From assembly GCA_035606665.1 (NCBI GenBank), contig DATNEY010000034.1:124001-188000 (forward strand): a stretch of 64,000 nt of DNA, written 5' to 3'. A program made the position numbers and the translations under genes. Below are positions 7,979-16,542 of this stretch, one piece after another; position 1 is the first letter of the stretch; every line of letters begins with the position of its first letter. The notes under the pieces are model-generated. The model was not told where the DNA came from, did no database searches, and saw only the letters and a program-made list of their open reading frames with translations. This DNA comes from DASUGC01 sp035606665. GTDB lineage: Bacteria > Acidobacteriota > Vicinamibacteria > Vicinamibacterales > SCN-69-37.

Positions 7979-9208
7979 TTATTGATTCCTCAGCGCTTCG
8001 GCCGGATCGAGCCGTCCGGCCTGCCGCGACGGGTAGATCGTCGCCGCGAGGCACACGAGAAGGACCGACACGAAGACGATGACCACGTCGAGCGGCTGCA
8101 CGCGGAACGGCAGGTAGGCGATCTGGTAGACGTCGGCCGGAAGCTGAATCAGATGGTAGCGATCGGCGACGAAACACACCACCAGGCCGAGCACGGTTCC
8201 GCCGAGGGTGCCGATCATCCCGATGGTGAGGCCTTGCAGGATGAACACCATGCGAATCGCGCGCGCCGTCGCGCCCATCGTCCGAAGAATTGCGATGTCG
8301 CGGCTCTTCTCCATCACGAGGAGCACGAGGGACGCGACGATGTTGAGCGCCGCGACCATCACGATGAGTCCGATGGTCAGCGAAATGGCGAGCTTCTCGA
8401 GTTCGAGCGCCGAGTAAAGGGGCCCGTTCAGCTCGGTCCAGTCGTCGATGTCGTAGCCGTCGCCAAGCCGCGCCTGCAGTTCCTGATGCTTGCTGCGCGC
8501 CTGGCCGAGATCGGCGAGACGCAGCTGGATCAGGTCCGGTCCGGGCCGGCCGAGGGCGCGGGCCGCTGTGTCGAGTGTGACGAATGCCGCGGCGGTATCC
8601 GTCGCATAGAACCCGAATCTCGCCGTGCCGACGACTCGAAGCACGAGACTCATCGGCACGGGCCCCGAGGGCGTCACGACCATGCGCGGCGTGATGAGGC
8701 TGACGAGATCACCTTCCGTCACGGCGAGCTCATGCGCCAGATCGGCGCCGAGGATGACACCGTCGCGCGCGAACTCCGGGCGCGTCGTCAGAGCGTCGAG
8801 ACTACCCGTCTTGATCGCCCCACGAATGTCCGTGACGGCCGGCTCGAGCGCGGGATCGATGCCCTTCAACTGGACGTAAACGCCATCGGCCAGGCTGCCG
8901 TTCGACGACATCATGCCCTGTCCGGAGATGGCGGGCGCGGCCCCGGTCACGCCATCCACCTGCATCTGCTTGAGCTCCGCGGCGATGTCCTTGTAACCGT
9001 CGTGCTTGTAGACGTAAATGTGCGCCGTGGATCCGACGATCCGATCGCGCAACTCGCTCTGCACGCCCGTCATCAGCGCGAGCGCGATGATGAGCGCCAT
9101 CACGCCGACGCCGATGCCGACGATGGAGACGGCGGAGATCAGGGAGATGAACGCCTGACGCCGCCGGGCGGTCAGATAGCGGCGGGCGACAAACCAGGCA
9201 AATGACAT
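7979..9208 (-). CDS. lolC: Lipoprotein-releasing ABC transporter permease LolC/LolE
   Basis: Membrane partner of LolD. The 409-residue product has the N-terminal RRYLTARRRQAFISLISAVSIVGIGVGVMALI stretch in pieces typical of LolC/E (one membrane helix at about 20-45), a long periplasmic domain and three C-terminal helices (about 265-395), ending SRQAGRLDPAEALRNQ. Only one permease gene is present next to lolD, so it may act as a LolCE homodimer-like (LolF) permease; assignment between LolC and LolE is not possible from sequence alone. ATG 9208 is used; the frame extends one TTG codon upstream. Confidence 0.9.
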   Translation of the reverse strand: MSFAWFVARRYLTARRRQAFISLISAVSIVGIGVGVMALIIALALMTGVQSELRDRIVGSTAHIYVYKHDGYKDIAAELKQMQVDGVTGAAPAISGQGMMSSNGSLADGVYVQLKGIDPALEPAVTDIRGAIKTGSLDALTTRPEFARDGVILGADLAHELAVTEGDLVSLITPRMVVTPSGPVPMSLVLRVVGTARFGFYATDTAAAFVTLDTAARALGRPGPDLIQLRLADLGQARSKHQELQARLGDGYDIDDWTELNGPLYSALELEKLAISLTIGLIVMVAALNIVASLVLLVMEKSRDIAILRTMGATARAIRMVFILQGLTIGMIGTLGGTVLGLVVCFVADRYHLIQLPADVYQIAYLPFRVQPLDVVIVFVSVLLVCLAATIYPSRQAGRLDPAEALRNQ

Positions 9209-9219
9209 CAAGGACGCTC

Positions 9220-9247
9220 GTATCGATCCATCGATCTATCGATCCAT
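9220..9247. repeat. ATCGATCC short tandem repeat
   Basis: Three near-identical eight-base units (ATCGATCC, ATCGATCT, ATCGATCC) between the lysS stop and the lolC start; the lysS TAA follows directly. A related GATTGA-type tract is at 19562-19614. Confidence 0.7.
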
Positions 9248-10780
9248 TTACTCATTGATTGACGGATCTGGCTCAGATCCGTCCTTTCGTGGCCGCATCA
9301 GCGGAAACAGAATGACGTCACGGATCGACGGGCTGTTCGTCAGCAGCATGACGAGACGGTCGATGCCGATGCCCTCCCCGCCGGTCGGTGGCAGGCCGTA
9401 TTCGAGCGCGCGGATGTAGTCCTCGTCCATGCCGTGCGCTTCGGCGTCACCGGCGGCGCGATCCTTGAGCTGCGCTTCGAAACGGCGGCGCTGCTCGACC
9501 GGGTCGTTCAACTCACTGAAGCCGTTCGCGACTTCGAATCCACCGGCATAGAGTTCGAACCGTTCGACCGTGTCCGGATCGTCGGGACGCTGCTTCGAAA
9601 GCGGCGAGACCTCGGTCGGAAAGTCGTAGACGAACGTCGGCTGAATGAGCCGGTCCTCCCAGAGCGCCTCGAAGATGGTCGTCGCAATCTTGCCGGCGCC
9701 GTGCGAAGGCTGGACTTCGAGGTGAAGCGCCCGGGCGACCTCCGCCGCCTTGGCGCGATCGCGCAGGTCGTCCTCGGCGATCGTCCTTCCCAGCCGTTCC
9801 GATGCGGCCTCTGCGGCCGAGGCGCGGAGCGGCAACCGGCGGTACGGCGCGGCCAGTGAGAGTTGATGACCGCCGAAGGTCACAGCGAGGCCGCCCGCCG
9901 CCTCCATCGCCACCGTCGTCAACATCTCTTCGGTGAGACGCATCAGGTGCTGGTAGTCCACGTACGCCTCGTAGAACTCGAGCATCGTGAACTCGGGATT
10001 GTGCTGCGTGGAAATGCCCTCGTTACGGAAGTTACGGTTGATCTCGTACACCCGCTCCATGCCACCGACCGTGAGCCGCTTCAGGTACAGCTCGGGCGCG
10101 ATGCGCAGGTAGAGGTCCAGGTCGAGGGCGTTGTGGTGCGTCGTGAACGGCCGCGCCAGGGCTCCGCCGGCCATCGGCTGCATCATCGGCGTCTCGACCT
10201 CGAGGAATCCCCGATCATTGAGGAAGCGCCGTATGCCGGCAACCACTCTCGCGCGGGTTTCGAAGACCTTGCGCGAGTCGGGGTTCACGATGAGGTCGAG
10301 GTAGCGCTGGCGGTAGCGGATCTCCACATCCGTCAGGCCATGCCACTTCTCAGGCAGGGGAACGAGGCACTTCGCCAGGAAGTGAATCCGAGAGGCCCAA
10401 ATCGTCAGTTCGTTCGTCTTGGTCCGGAACAGTCTGCCTTCGACGCCAATCTGGTCTCCCAGGTCGAGGTGGCGATAGATCTGGAAATCCAGCTCCGGTA
10501 CGGAATCGGCGCGGACGTAGACCTGCAGGCGCTCGAGTCCATCCGAGAGCACAAGGAAGTTGGCCTTGCCGAACGCGCGCATGCCGACGATGCGGCCGGC
10601 TGCGCGTACCTGAACGTGCGACGCTTCGAGCGCGTCGCCGGCGGCTTCGCCGTGAGCGGCTTTGATGGACGACACCGTATCGGTGCGATCGAACTGGTTG
10701 GGATACCGGGCCACGCCCAGATTGGCGAGCTCGTTCAACTTCGCCTGGCGTTGCGCAATCTGCTCAGCTTCATTCGACAT
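9248..10780 (-). CDS. lysS: Lysyl-tRNA synthetase, class II
   Basis: Charges tRNA-Lys. The 510-residue product has the OB-fold anticodon-binding domain (about 55-160, with VRAAGRIVGMRAFGKANFLVL) and the class II catalytic core: motif 1 around FLEVETPMMQPMAGGALARPF, motif 2 FRNEGISTQHNPEFTMLEFYEAY, and motif 3 GIGIDRLVMLLTNSPSIRDVI near the C-terminus. Length matches bacterial LysS. It sits in the long minus-strand run between nusB (15 bases upstream) and lolC. Confidence 0.95.
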   Translation of the reverse strand: MSNEAEQIAQRQAKLNELANLGVARYPNQFDRTDTVSSIKAAHGEAAGDALEASHVQVRAAGRIVGMRAFGKANFLVLSDGLERLQVYVRADSVPELDFQIYRHLDLGDQIGVEGRLFRTKTNELTIWASRIHFLAKCLVPLPEKWHGLTDVEIRYRQRYLDLIVNPDSRKVFETRARVVAGIRRFLNDRGFLEVETPMMQPMAGGALARPFTTHHNALDLDLYLRIAPELYLKRLTVGGMERVYEINRNFRNEGISTQHNPEFTMLEFYEAYVDYQHLMRLTEEMLTTVAMEAAGGLAVTFGGHQLSLAAPYRRLPLRASAAEAASERLGRTIAEDDLRDRAKAAEVARALHLEVQPSHGAGKIATTIFEALWEDRLIQPTFVYDFPTEVSPLSKQRPDDPDTVERFELYAGGFEVANGFSELNDPVEQRRRFEAQLKDRAAGDAEAHGMDEDYIRALEYGLPPTGGEGIGIDRLVMLLTNSPSIRDVILFPLMRPRKDGSEPDPSINE

Positions 10781-10795
10781 GACGCGTCATTGATT

Positions 10796-11236
10796 CTATG
10801 TCGGGGGTCGTGGCGCTCCATCCGGAGCGAGGGCCTTCCGGATCGCGTCGAGGACGCCGTTCACGAACCGGACGGAGTCGTCGGCGCTGAACGTCCGCGC
10901 CAGTTCGAGCGCCTCGTTGAGCACCACGGCGGGCGGTGTATCGGTCGCGTTCTTGAGTTCCCACGCCGCCATCCGCAGGATCAATCGATCGATCACGGCC
11001 AGACGCTCGATGCGCCAGTGCTCCGAATGCTGCTGGATCAGCGCGTCGAGCGCGTCGATCTCACTTGTCGTGCCGATCACGAGCGCGCGCGCGAACGCCC
11101 GCACCGGCTCGGCGGCGTCAGGACGGTGCTCCTGAAAGTAGGTGGCGAGCGCGGTGGCCACGTCCGTCCCGCCGACCTCCCAGAGGTAGAGGGCCTGCAA
11201 CGCGGCTTCGCGAGCCTGGTGACGCGGACTCTTCAT
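10796..11236 (-). CDS. nusB: Transcription antitermination factor NusB
   Basis: RNA-binding helical protein that, with NusE (S10), assembles the antitermination complex on boxA of rRNA transcripts. The 146-residue product begins MKSPRHQAREAALQALY and contains LAVIDRLILRMAAWEL, PPAVVLNEALELARTF and the C-terminal FVNGVLDAI, all family hallmarks. ATG 11236 is preferred over the TTG three bases upstream. The ribH-nusB pairing is common in bacteria and supports the call. Confidence 0.95.
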   Translation of the reverse strand: MKSPRHQAREAALQALYLWEVGGTDVATALATYFQEHRPDAAEPVRAFARALVIGTTSEIDALDALIQQHSEHWRIERLAVIDRLILRMAAWELKNATDTPPAVVLNEALELARTFSADDSVRFVNGVLDAIRKALAPDGAPRPPT

Positions 11237-11263
11237 CAACTGTCCTTGAACGGCGCTGCCCGG

Positions 11264-11698
11264 CTAACGGCGATCGATGCGCTCGTACAGCGCAATCATG
11301 GCCAGTACCGCCGCGGCGGCCTCGCGGCCTTTGTTCGAGGGGCCATCACCCGCGCGCGCCAGGGCCTCCTCGGCGGTGTTGGTCGTGAGCAGGCCGAAGC
11401 CCACGGGCACGCCGGTTTCCTGAGAGGCGCGCATGATGCCATTGGACGCCGCATGCGCGATGTAGTCGAAGTGCGGCGTCTCGCCGCGAATGAGACATCC
11501 AAGGCACACGATACCCTGCCACTCCATCGTCGACGCCAGCCGGTGCGCGGCCTGCGCGAGCTCGTAGGCACCAGGCACCGCGAACGCGATGACGCCGGCG
11601 TCTGGCACACCCGCTTCCTTCAAGGCGGCGCGCGCGCCGGCTTCGAGACGCGACGTCACGAAGTCGTGGTACTGCGAAACGACCAGGGCGATGCGCAC
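11264..11698 (-). CDS. ribH: 6,7-dimethyl-8-ribityllumazine synthase
   Basis: Penultimate step of riboflavin synthesis, condensing the ribityl-aminouracil with dihydroxybutanone phosphate. The 144-residue product has VVSQYHDFVTSRL at the N-terminus, VPGAYELAQAA, the phosphate-loop LGCLIRGETPHFDYI, and GVPVGFGLLTTNTAEEAL. The catalytic His is in the HFDYI segment. GTG 11698 is the start, with GAAG overlapping the stop codon of the upstream enoyl-CoA hydratase gene, only three bases away. Confidence 0.95.
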   Translation of the reverse strand: MRIALVVSQYHDFVTSRLEAGARAALKEAGVPDAGVIAFAVPGAYELAQAAHRLASTMEWQGIVCLGCLIRGETPHFDYIAHAASNGIMRASQETGVPVGFGLLTTNTAEEALARAGDGPSNKGREAAAAVLAMIALYERIDRR

Positions 11699-11701
11699 CT
11701 T

Positions 11702-12484
11702 CTATCGGCCCTTGAACACCGGCTTGCGCTTCTCGAGAAATGCCTTCGTGCCCTCGCGCATGTCTTCGGTCGTCGCGATGAGACCGAACAGCGTCGCTTC
11801 GTAGGTCTCGGCGTCGGCGAATGACATCTCGAGGCCGCCGGCGACGACATCAAGGATGTAGCGCACGGCGACCGGTGCTTTGGCCGCCAGCGTCTGCGCG
11901 AGCGCGCGCGCCTGCGTCATGAGCTCGGCGCCCGGGACCACTTTGTTCACCAGACCGATGCGATGGGCCTCTTGAGCGTCAATCGGCGCGCCGGTCAGCA
12001 GCAGTTCGAGCGCGCGTCCGCGACCGACAAGCCTTGGCAACCGCTGCGAACCGGCGTAACCGGGAATCAGACCGAGATTGATCTCCGGCTGGCCGAACTT
12101 CGCACTGTCCGCGGCGACGCGGATCGTGCACGCCATGGCCAGCTCACAGCCGCCGCCGAGCGCGAAGCCGTTGACCGCGGCGATGACGGGTTTGCCGAGC
12201 GACTCGATGCGGTCGAACACAGCCTGCCCGGATCTGGCGTGCTCGCGCCCGCTCACGGGCGACTGCACGGCGAGCTCGTTGATATCCGCGCCTGCGACGA
12301 AGGACTTCTCCCCCGCGCCGGTGAGCACAATCGCACGCACGCCGTCGTCTGCCCGGGCCTCGGCCATCGCCCGGTCGAGCTCGTTCACGGTCGCGGTGTT
12401 GAGCGCGTTCAGCTTGTCGGGACGGTTGATCGTGACGACGAGCACGGCGCCGTCGCGCTCGGTCAACAGATTCTCGTAGGCCAT
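11702..12484 (-). CDS. Enoyl-CoA hydratase/isomerase family protein
   Basis: Crotonase-fold enzyme adding water to trans-2-enoyl-CoA in beta-oxidation. The 260-residue product has the oxyanion-hole segments SFVAGADI and ALGGGCELAMAC and both acid residues of true hydratases: Glu in GGCELA and Glu in FGQPEINLGLIPG. This favours hydratase activity rather than an isomerase or dehalogenase. Start ATG 12484. Its nearby acyl-CoA dehydrogenase and methylmalonyl-CoA genes fit an acyl-CoA degradation role, but the exact substrate cannot be told. Confidence 0.9.
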   Translation of the reverse strand: MAYENLLTERDGAVLVVTINRPDKLNALNTATVNELDRAMAEARADDGVRAIVLTGAGEKSFVAGADINELAVQSPVSGREHARSGQAVFDRIESLGKPVIAAVNGFALGGGCELAMACTIRVAADSAKFGQPEINLGLIPGYAGSQRLPRLVGRGRALELLLTGAPIDAQEAHRIGLVNKVVPGAELMTQARALAQTLAAKAPVAVRYILDVVAGGLEMSFADAETYEATLFGLIATTEDMREGTKAFLEKRKPVFKGR

Positions 12485-12494
12485 AACCGGATAA

Positions 12495-12878
12495 TTATAC
12501 GTTGCGGGCCCGGCGGCGCCGCGCGAGCGCGATGCGCATCACGAGCAGCACGGCGAACGCCGCACCGGCAGTGTCGGCCGCCCAATCAAGCGCATCCGGT
12601 GTGCGATTGCTGACGAACGACTGATGGAATTCGTCCGTGATGCCGTAGGCCGAACTGAAGAGCAACGCCCGCCACGCGAGGGCGCCGCGCACGTGCTCCC
12701 ACTTCGCGCCCGCAAGCGCGCGCAGGACGAGCGCTGCGAGCAGGGCGTATCCAATGGCGTGCCCGCTGTAACTCGAGAGGCCGCCGGGGAGGTGAGGAAG
12801 GCCCGACCGGCTCGACAGATAGAAGATCGCCGCCATCTGTGCGGCCGCCGGCCCCCAGTGCCAAAACCAGGACCGCAC
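12495..12878 (-). CDS. VanZ family membrane protein
   Basis: The 127-residue product has four predicted membrane segments and the VanZ-family core: Ser-rich first helix IFYLSSRSGLPHLP, GHAIGYALLAALVLRAL, then TDEFHQSFVSNRTPDALDW, a strongly conserved acidic/His signature, and a last helix ending in basic residues. VanZ relatives are found alone in many genomes and their biochemical role is unsettled (teicoplanin tolerance in enterococci). GTG 12878 is the only good start, four bases after the stop of the next small gene. Confidence 0.82.
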   Translation of the reverse strand: MRSWFWHWGPAAAQMAAIFYLSSRSGLPHLPGGLSSYSGHAIGYALLAALVLRALAGAKWEHVRGALAWRALLFSSAYGITDEFHQSFVSNRTPDALDWAADTAGAAFAVLLVMRIALARRRRARNV

Positions 12879-12882
12879 GTGT

Positions 12883-13050
12883 TCAGAACGCGAAGTACAT
12901 GAGCCAGCCGACCGCGTAGGCGCCGAGCGTCAGCGCGCCGAAGATCCGCGCGCCCACCTTGAGCTGTTCGCGCGCGTCGTCACGCAGCAATGTTCCGAAC
13001 ACCGCGGACACGCACGCCGCGAACAACGCCATGACGCCCAGATGCGTCAT
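12883..13050 (-). CDS. Very small two-helix membrane protein
   Basis: A 55-residue product with helix MTHLGVMALFAACVSAVFGT, a short charged linker RDDAREQLKVGAR, and a second helix GALTLGAYAVGWLMYFAF. No family recognised. It is real on context: its ATG (13050) overlaps the TGA stop of the upstream membrane protein gene as ATGA, a translational-coupling arrangement, and its stop is four bases before the VanZ start. Function is unknown; a membrane-protein partner role is possible. Confidence 0.7.
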   Translation of the reverse strand: MTHLGVMALFAACVSAVFGTLLRDDAREQLKVGARIFGALTLGAYAVGWLMYFAF

Positions 13051-13415
13051 CGCGCGGATCCCCTGGCCCTGTCGAACGCGTCGAGCGCGACGAGAATGTT
13101 GAGCAGACCGGCGACGATCAGGAACGTATTGCCGTACTCGTAGCTGATCGCCGTGACGTGTCCGGCGCCGGCGCCGGCCATCGCGGCGAGTGCGCGCGGC
13201 ACGAGGATGGCCCATTGAGTGCCCGCGCCGAGGAACACGAGCGGGTCAGCCGCATCGAAGACGAAGAGCTGGCCGCCGAAAGCCAGGCCGGTCGCGAACA
13301 TGCCGGCCAGTACGACGAGGAACACGACGGCCTTGCGAACCTGACCCACGAGAAAGTGACCGGCGCCAGGCACGCACCACGCAGCGATGAATGTCAGAGC
13401 AGGATTCGGCTGCAT
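13047..13415 (-). CDS. Small membrane protein, DUF6677-like
   Basis: A 122-residue product with about three membrane helices: MQPNPALTFIAAWCVPGAGHFLVGQ, KAVVFLVVLAGMFATGL, and a C-terminal GNTFLIVAGLLNILVALDAFD. The opening with PGAGHFLVGQ resembles TM2-domain and DUF6677 proteins common in Acidobacteriota. An ATG at 13463 is in frame but would overlap the upstream gene by 35 bases; ATG 13415 leaves a 13-base gap and starts at the conserved segment. It overlaps the 55-residue gene by ATGA. Confidence 0.75.
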   Translation of the reverse strand: MQPNPALTFIAAWCVPGAGHFLVGQVRKAVVFLVVLAGMFATGLAFGGQLFVFDAADPLVFLGAGTQWAILVPRALAAMAGAGAGHVTAISYEYGNTFLIVAGLLNILVALDAFDRARGSAR

Positions 13416-13428
13416 CTCGGTCAGCAGT

Positions 13429-13872
13429 TTACTCGATGGCGGTTTCCGGTCCGCGCGCGGCACGGACGATCACCCATGCGAGCGCTGCGCCGAGCGGCAG
13501 CGCCGCCACGAATCGCGACACGGACGACACGGAGATCAGCCCCAGGTGTTCGACGGCAAACGTGATGGCCGTCGCGGCGGATGCCACGGCAAGCATCGTG
13601 AGATCCCGGCGCCGCCGCAGACCGCCTTTCACCAGGAACGCGGCGAGCGCACCGATCGGCGCTGTCAGGTACAAACCGCTGCATCTCGCACAGACCGGCC
13701 ACTTCGTATGGCTCGTATGAAAGGACCGATCGTCCCGTTGATGGCACACGCCGGCGCCCGCCGTGTAGGCGGCGATGGCCAGCCACGATCCAGGCTGCCT
13801 GGCCTGCGCGATCGCGCCGGCGGCCAGGAATGCCGGCCAGGCCACTGACGCCGCGACAAGAACCTTGATCAC
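13429..13872 (-). CDS. DUF2085 family membrane protein
   Basis: The 147-residue product has about four membrane helices and the DUF2085 signature: GVCHQRDDRSFH followed by PVCARCSGLYLTAPIG. The conserved Cys-His-Gln and Cys-x-x-Cys set suggests metal or redox chemistry at the membrane, but no function is known. It is four-gene linked with DUF6677-like, the 55-residue protein and VanZ, all small and membranous; the adenosine kinase stop is six bases upstream. Confidence 0.8.
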   Translation of the reverse strand: MIKVLVAASVAWPAFLAAGAIAQARQPGSWLAIAAYTAGAGVCHQRDDRSFHTSHTKWPVCARCSGLYLTAPIGALAAFLVKGGLRRRRDLTMLAVASAATAITFAVEHLGLISVSSVSRFVAALPLGAALAWVIVRAARGPETAIE

Positions 13873-13878
13873 AATCAG

Positions 13879-14823
13879 TTACAGCGCAAGCGCTCCGAAG
13901 TGCTGCTCGTAGCGCGCGCGGAACTCCGCCCACGTGTAGGCGTGACTCTGGCCGCCCAGGTGTTCGAGCGCGTACGTCGCCGCGACGCTGCCAAGCCGCG
14001 CGCACACTTCCAGGGGCGCACCGGCCGCAAGGCCCTTCATGAGGCCGCCCCGGAATGCATCACCGACTCCGGTCGGATCCTCAATGCGCGCCGGCGCGAC
14101 GGCCGGCACATCGATGCGATCAGTCCGATCGGCGCCATGCATCACCGACGAACCGTGCTCTCCGCGCGTGACGACGAGGTGCCGGGCTTGCCGTAAGATG
14201 TCGGCCTCGCCCAGTCCGGTTTTCTCCCGGATGAGTTCCAGCTCGTAGTCGTTGCAGATCACGATGTAGGCGCCGGCGATCCCCTCGGCAAGCTCGGGGC
14301 CGCTCATGCGGGCGCACTGCTGACCGGGGTCGTAAATGAAACGGATCCCGAGCGTCCGGCATTCCTCGACGTACTGCGTCATCGCCGCGGGATCGTTCGG
14401 CGACACGATCACGAGGTCCACCGGGCCGGCCGTGCGGAACGACAGCTCGGCGGCGTGGGCCATCGCGCCGGTGTAGAACGACGCGATCTGATTGTTCGCG
14501 TTGTCCGTGCTGCAAAAGAACGACGCCGTGAACTTGTCCGGCACGTCCTTGACGAGCGACGTGTCCACGCCGGCGGCCTCGAGCCAGCGGCGGTACTCGC
14601 CGAAGTCCTGGCCGGCCGTGCCCATCAGCAGCGGCCGCTCGCCAAGCAGCGCCAGCGTGTACGCGATATTGGGCGCGCAACCCCCGCGCCGCTTGTCCAT
14701 CGTGTCGACGAGAAAGCTCAGGCTGACTCGGGAGAAATGTTCCGGGAGGAAGTGATCCGTGAACTTCCCCGGAAACGACATCAGGTAGTCGAACGCAATC
14801 GATCCGGTGACAACGAGACGCAT
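13879..14823 (-). CDS. adoK: Adenosine kinase, PfkB family, mycobacterial AdoK-like
   Basis: Phosphorylates adenosine to AMP. The 314-residue product matches from memory the unusual mycobacterial adenosine kinase: GSIAFDYLMSFPGKF, LPEHFSRVSLSFLVD, RGGCAPNIAYTLALLG, YDPGQQCARMSGPEL and the catalytic DPTGVGDAFRGG (Asp base). It is seven bases downstream of the methylthioadenosine phosphorylase gene, a salvage context. A related sugar kinase cannot be fully excluded, but the length and N-terminal lid sequence fit AdoK well. Confidence 0.85.
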   Translation of the reverse strand: MRLVVTGSIAFDYLMSFPGKFTDHFLPEHFSRVSLSFLVDTMDKRRGGCAPNIAYTLALLGERPLLMGTAGQDFGEYRRWLEAAGVDTSLVKDVPDKFTASFFCSTDNANNQIASFYTGAMAHAAELSFRTAGPVDLVIVSPNDPAAMTQYVEECRTLGIRFIYDPGQQCARMSGPELAEGIAGAYIVICNDYELELIREKTGLGEADILRQARHLVVTRGEHGSSVMHGADRTDRIDVPAVAPARIEDPTGVGDAFRGGLMKGLAAGAPLEVCARLGSVAATYALEHLGGQSHAYTWAEFRARYEQHFGALAL

Positions 14824-14830
14824 GTATTCC

Positions 14831-15700
14831 TCAGACGTACTTGTACTTGGCGACGATCGGCGCGAGCTTCGCCTTGGTGGCCGCCGGCACGTGTTCGGGC
14901 CGGGTGATGAGCGCCGTCGCGAGCGCGTTCGCGCACTCGCAATCGCGCGCGATCGGCAGCCGCTCGACGGCGTTGGCGATGACCTGCTGGGCCGTCTTGG
15001 CGTTCTGCGTCAGGTTGTGAATGATCATTTCGACCGTGACCGAGTCGTGATCCGGATGCCAGCAGTCGTAGTCCGTCACGAGCGCCAGCGTCGAATAACA
15101 GATCTCCGCCTCGCGCGCGAGCTTGGCCTCCTGCAGGTTCGTCATGCCGATGATGTCGAAGCCGGACGCACGATAGCTGTTCGACTCGGCAATGGTCGAA
15201 AACTGCGGCCCCTCCATGCACACGTAGGTGCCGCCGCGATGCGCCTTCGCACCGGAGCGTGACGCGGCGTCGAACATCACGTCGCTCAGAGGCGTGCAGA
15301 ACGGATGCGCGAACGCGACGTGGCCGACGAGTCCGTCGCCGAAGAACGTGCTGACGCGGCCCCGCGTCCGGTCGAAGAATTGATCCGGCACCACGAGATC
15401 GAGCGGCGCGTAATCCTGCCGCAGGCTGCCGACGGCGCTCGCCGAGAGAATCCACTCGGCGCCGAGCACCTTGAAGCCGTAGATGTTCGCCCGGAAATTG
15501 AGCTCGGACGGAAGCAGCCGGTGTCCCGTGCCGTGGCGCGCAAGAAACGCCACCCGGCGCCCGCGGAGCGTCGCCAGGACATAGGGCCCGGAGGGATCGC
15601 CGAACGGCGTCGCGATCTGCCGCTCCTCACGATCGGTGAGCTCCGCCATGTCGTACAGGCCGGAGCCGCCAATGATGCCGATGGAAACAGGTTGGGACAT
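14831..15700 (-). CDS. mtnP: S-methyl-5'-thioadenosine phosphorylase
   Basis: Splits methylthioadenosine with phosphate to adenine and methylthioribose-1-phosphate, clearing the by-product of polyamine synthesis. The 289-residue product has IGIIGGSGLYDM, the phosphate site RHGTGHR, GGTYVCMEGPQFST, IIGMTNLQEAKLAREAEICY and TDYDCWH, whose acidic residues recognise the purine N7/N6. The MTNLQEA and DYDCW segments place it in the MTAP branch. ATG 15700 is used; an upstream extension to 15880 lies in the neighbouring gene. Confidence 0.92.
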   Translation of the reverse strand: MSQPVSIGIIGGSGLYDMAELTDREERQIATPFGDPSGPYVLATLRGRRVAFLARHGTGHRLLPSELNFRANIYGFKVLGAEWILSASAVGSLRQDYAPLDLVVPDQFFDRTRGRVSTFFGDGLVGHVAFAHPFCTPLSDVMFDAASRSGAKAHRGGTYVCMEGPQFSTIAESNSYRASGFDIIGMTNLQEAKLAREAEICYSTLALVTDYDCWHPDHDSVTVEMIIHNLTQNAKTAQQVIANAVERLPIARDCECANALATALITRPEHVPAATKAKLAPIVAKYKYV

Positions 15701-15705
15701 AGGAT

Positions 15706-16542
15706 TCAGTCGATGACGGGCTCCACGTGTTTTCGCCCGCCTGTGTCGCGGATGATGCCGGCGGCGATCGCCGGATCGTGTTCGAAGAAGATAACGTACT
15801 CGCCGGCGATGGCCTCCGCAAGGAACCGTTTCTTGTAGAAAAACGTGTCCATCGGATAGAGGTCGTAGCCCATGATCCATGGCTCATCGACATGGGCCGT
15901 CGTCGGCATGAGGTCCGCCGTGAAGATCCCGACCCGGCCGCCGGACTCGACGCGCACGAGCTGGTGGTGCATCGTGTGGCCACCGGTGCGGGCGACGCTG
16001 ACGCCGGGCACGACGTCGCCATCCGTTTCGATGAACTTGATGACGCCCGCATCCGCAAGCGGCGCGAAGTTCTCGGCCAGATAGCTCGCACGATTCCGCT
16101 CGTGCGGATGCGTGGCGTCATCCCACTCCTGCCGCCGCACGTAGTACGTGGCCCTGGGAAACGCCGGCACCACGCGATCGCCTTCCCGCCTCGTGAAACC
16201 CCCGGCATGATCGAAATGCAGATGCGACGCAATCACCAGGTCGATGTCCGCCATCGCGAGACCTGCCGCGGCCAGCGATGCCTCGAGACCGGGCCGGCGA
16301 TCGATCCCGTAGATCTCGACCTCCTTCGGCGTCATCTTGTCGCCGATCCCCGCGTCGATCAGGATGTTATGTTCCGGCGTCCGAACGAGCAACGGCCGCA
16401 GCCCGAGGAGAATGCGATTGCGCTCGTCAGCAGCGGCGCGTTTCTGCCAGAGCGGCTTCGGCACGACGCCGAACATGGCGCCGCCGTCGAGCCGAAAAAA
16501 CCCGTCCAGCAGCGGCACGACCTCGAAGTCGCCAAACTTCAC
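15706..16542 (-). CDS. MBL-fold metallohydrolase
   Basis: The 278-residue product is a complete metallo-beta-lactamase fold: NILIDAGIGD, metal motif ASHLHFDHAGG (HxHxDH), third His in TGGHTMHHQLV, metal-bridging Asp in GIFTADLMPT, and a final His in EHDPAI. The layout resembles quorum-lactonase/N-acyl homoserine lactonase-like and glyoxalase II-like hydrolases; substrate cannot be assigned. GTG 16542 overlaps the stop of the meaB-epimerase gene by four bases, indicating coupling. Confidence 0.85.
   Translation of the reverse strand: MKFGDFEVVPLLDGFFRLDGGAMFGVVPKPLWQKRAAADERNRILLGLRPLLVRTPEHNILIDAGIGDKMTPKEVEIYGIDRRPGLEASLAAAGLAMADIDLVIASHLHFDHAGGFTRREGDRVVPAFPRATYYVRRQEWDDATHPHERNRASYLAENFAPLADAGVIKFIETDGDVVPGVSVARTGGHTMHHQLVRVESGGRVGIFTADLMPTTAHVDEPWIMGYDLYPMDTFFYKKRFLAEAIAGEYVIFFEHDPAIAAGIIRDTGGRKHVEPVID

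Noticed and set aside
9863..11824. 653-codon plus frame opposite lysS, nusB and ribH
   Set aside because: Antisense to three well-identified genes.
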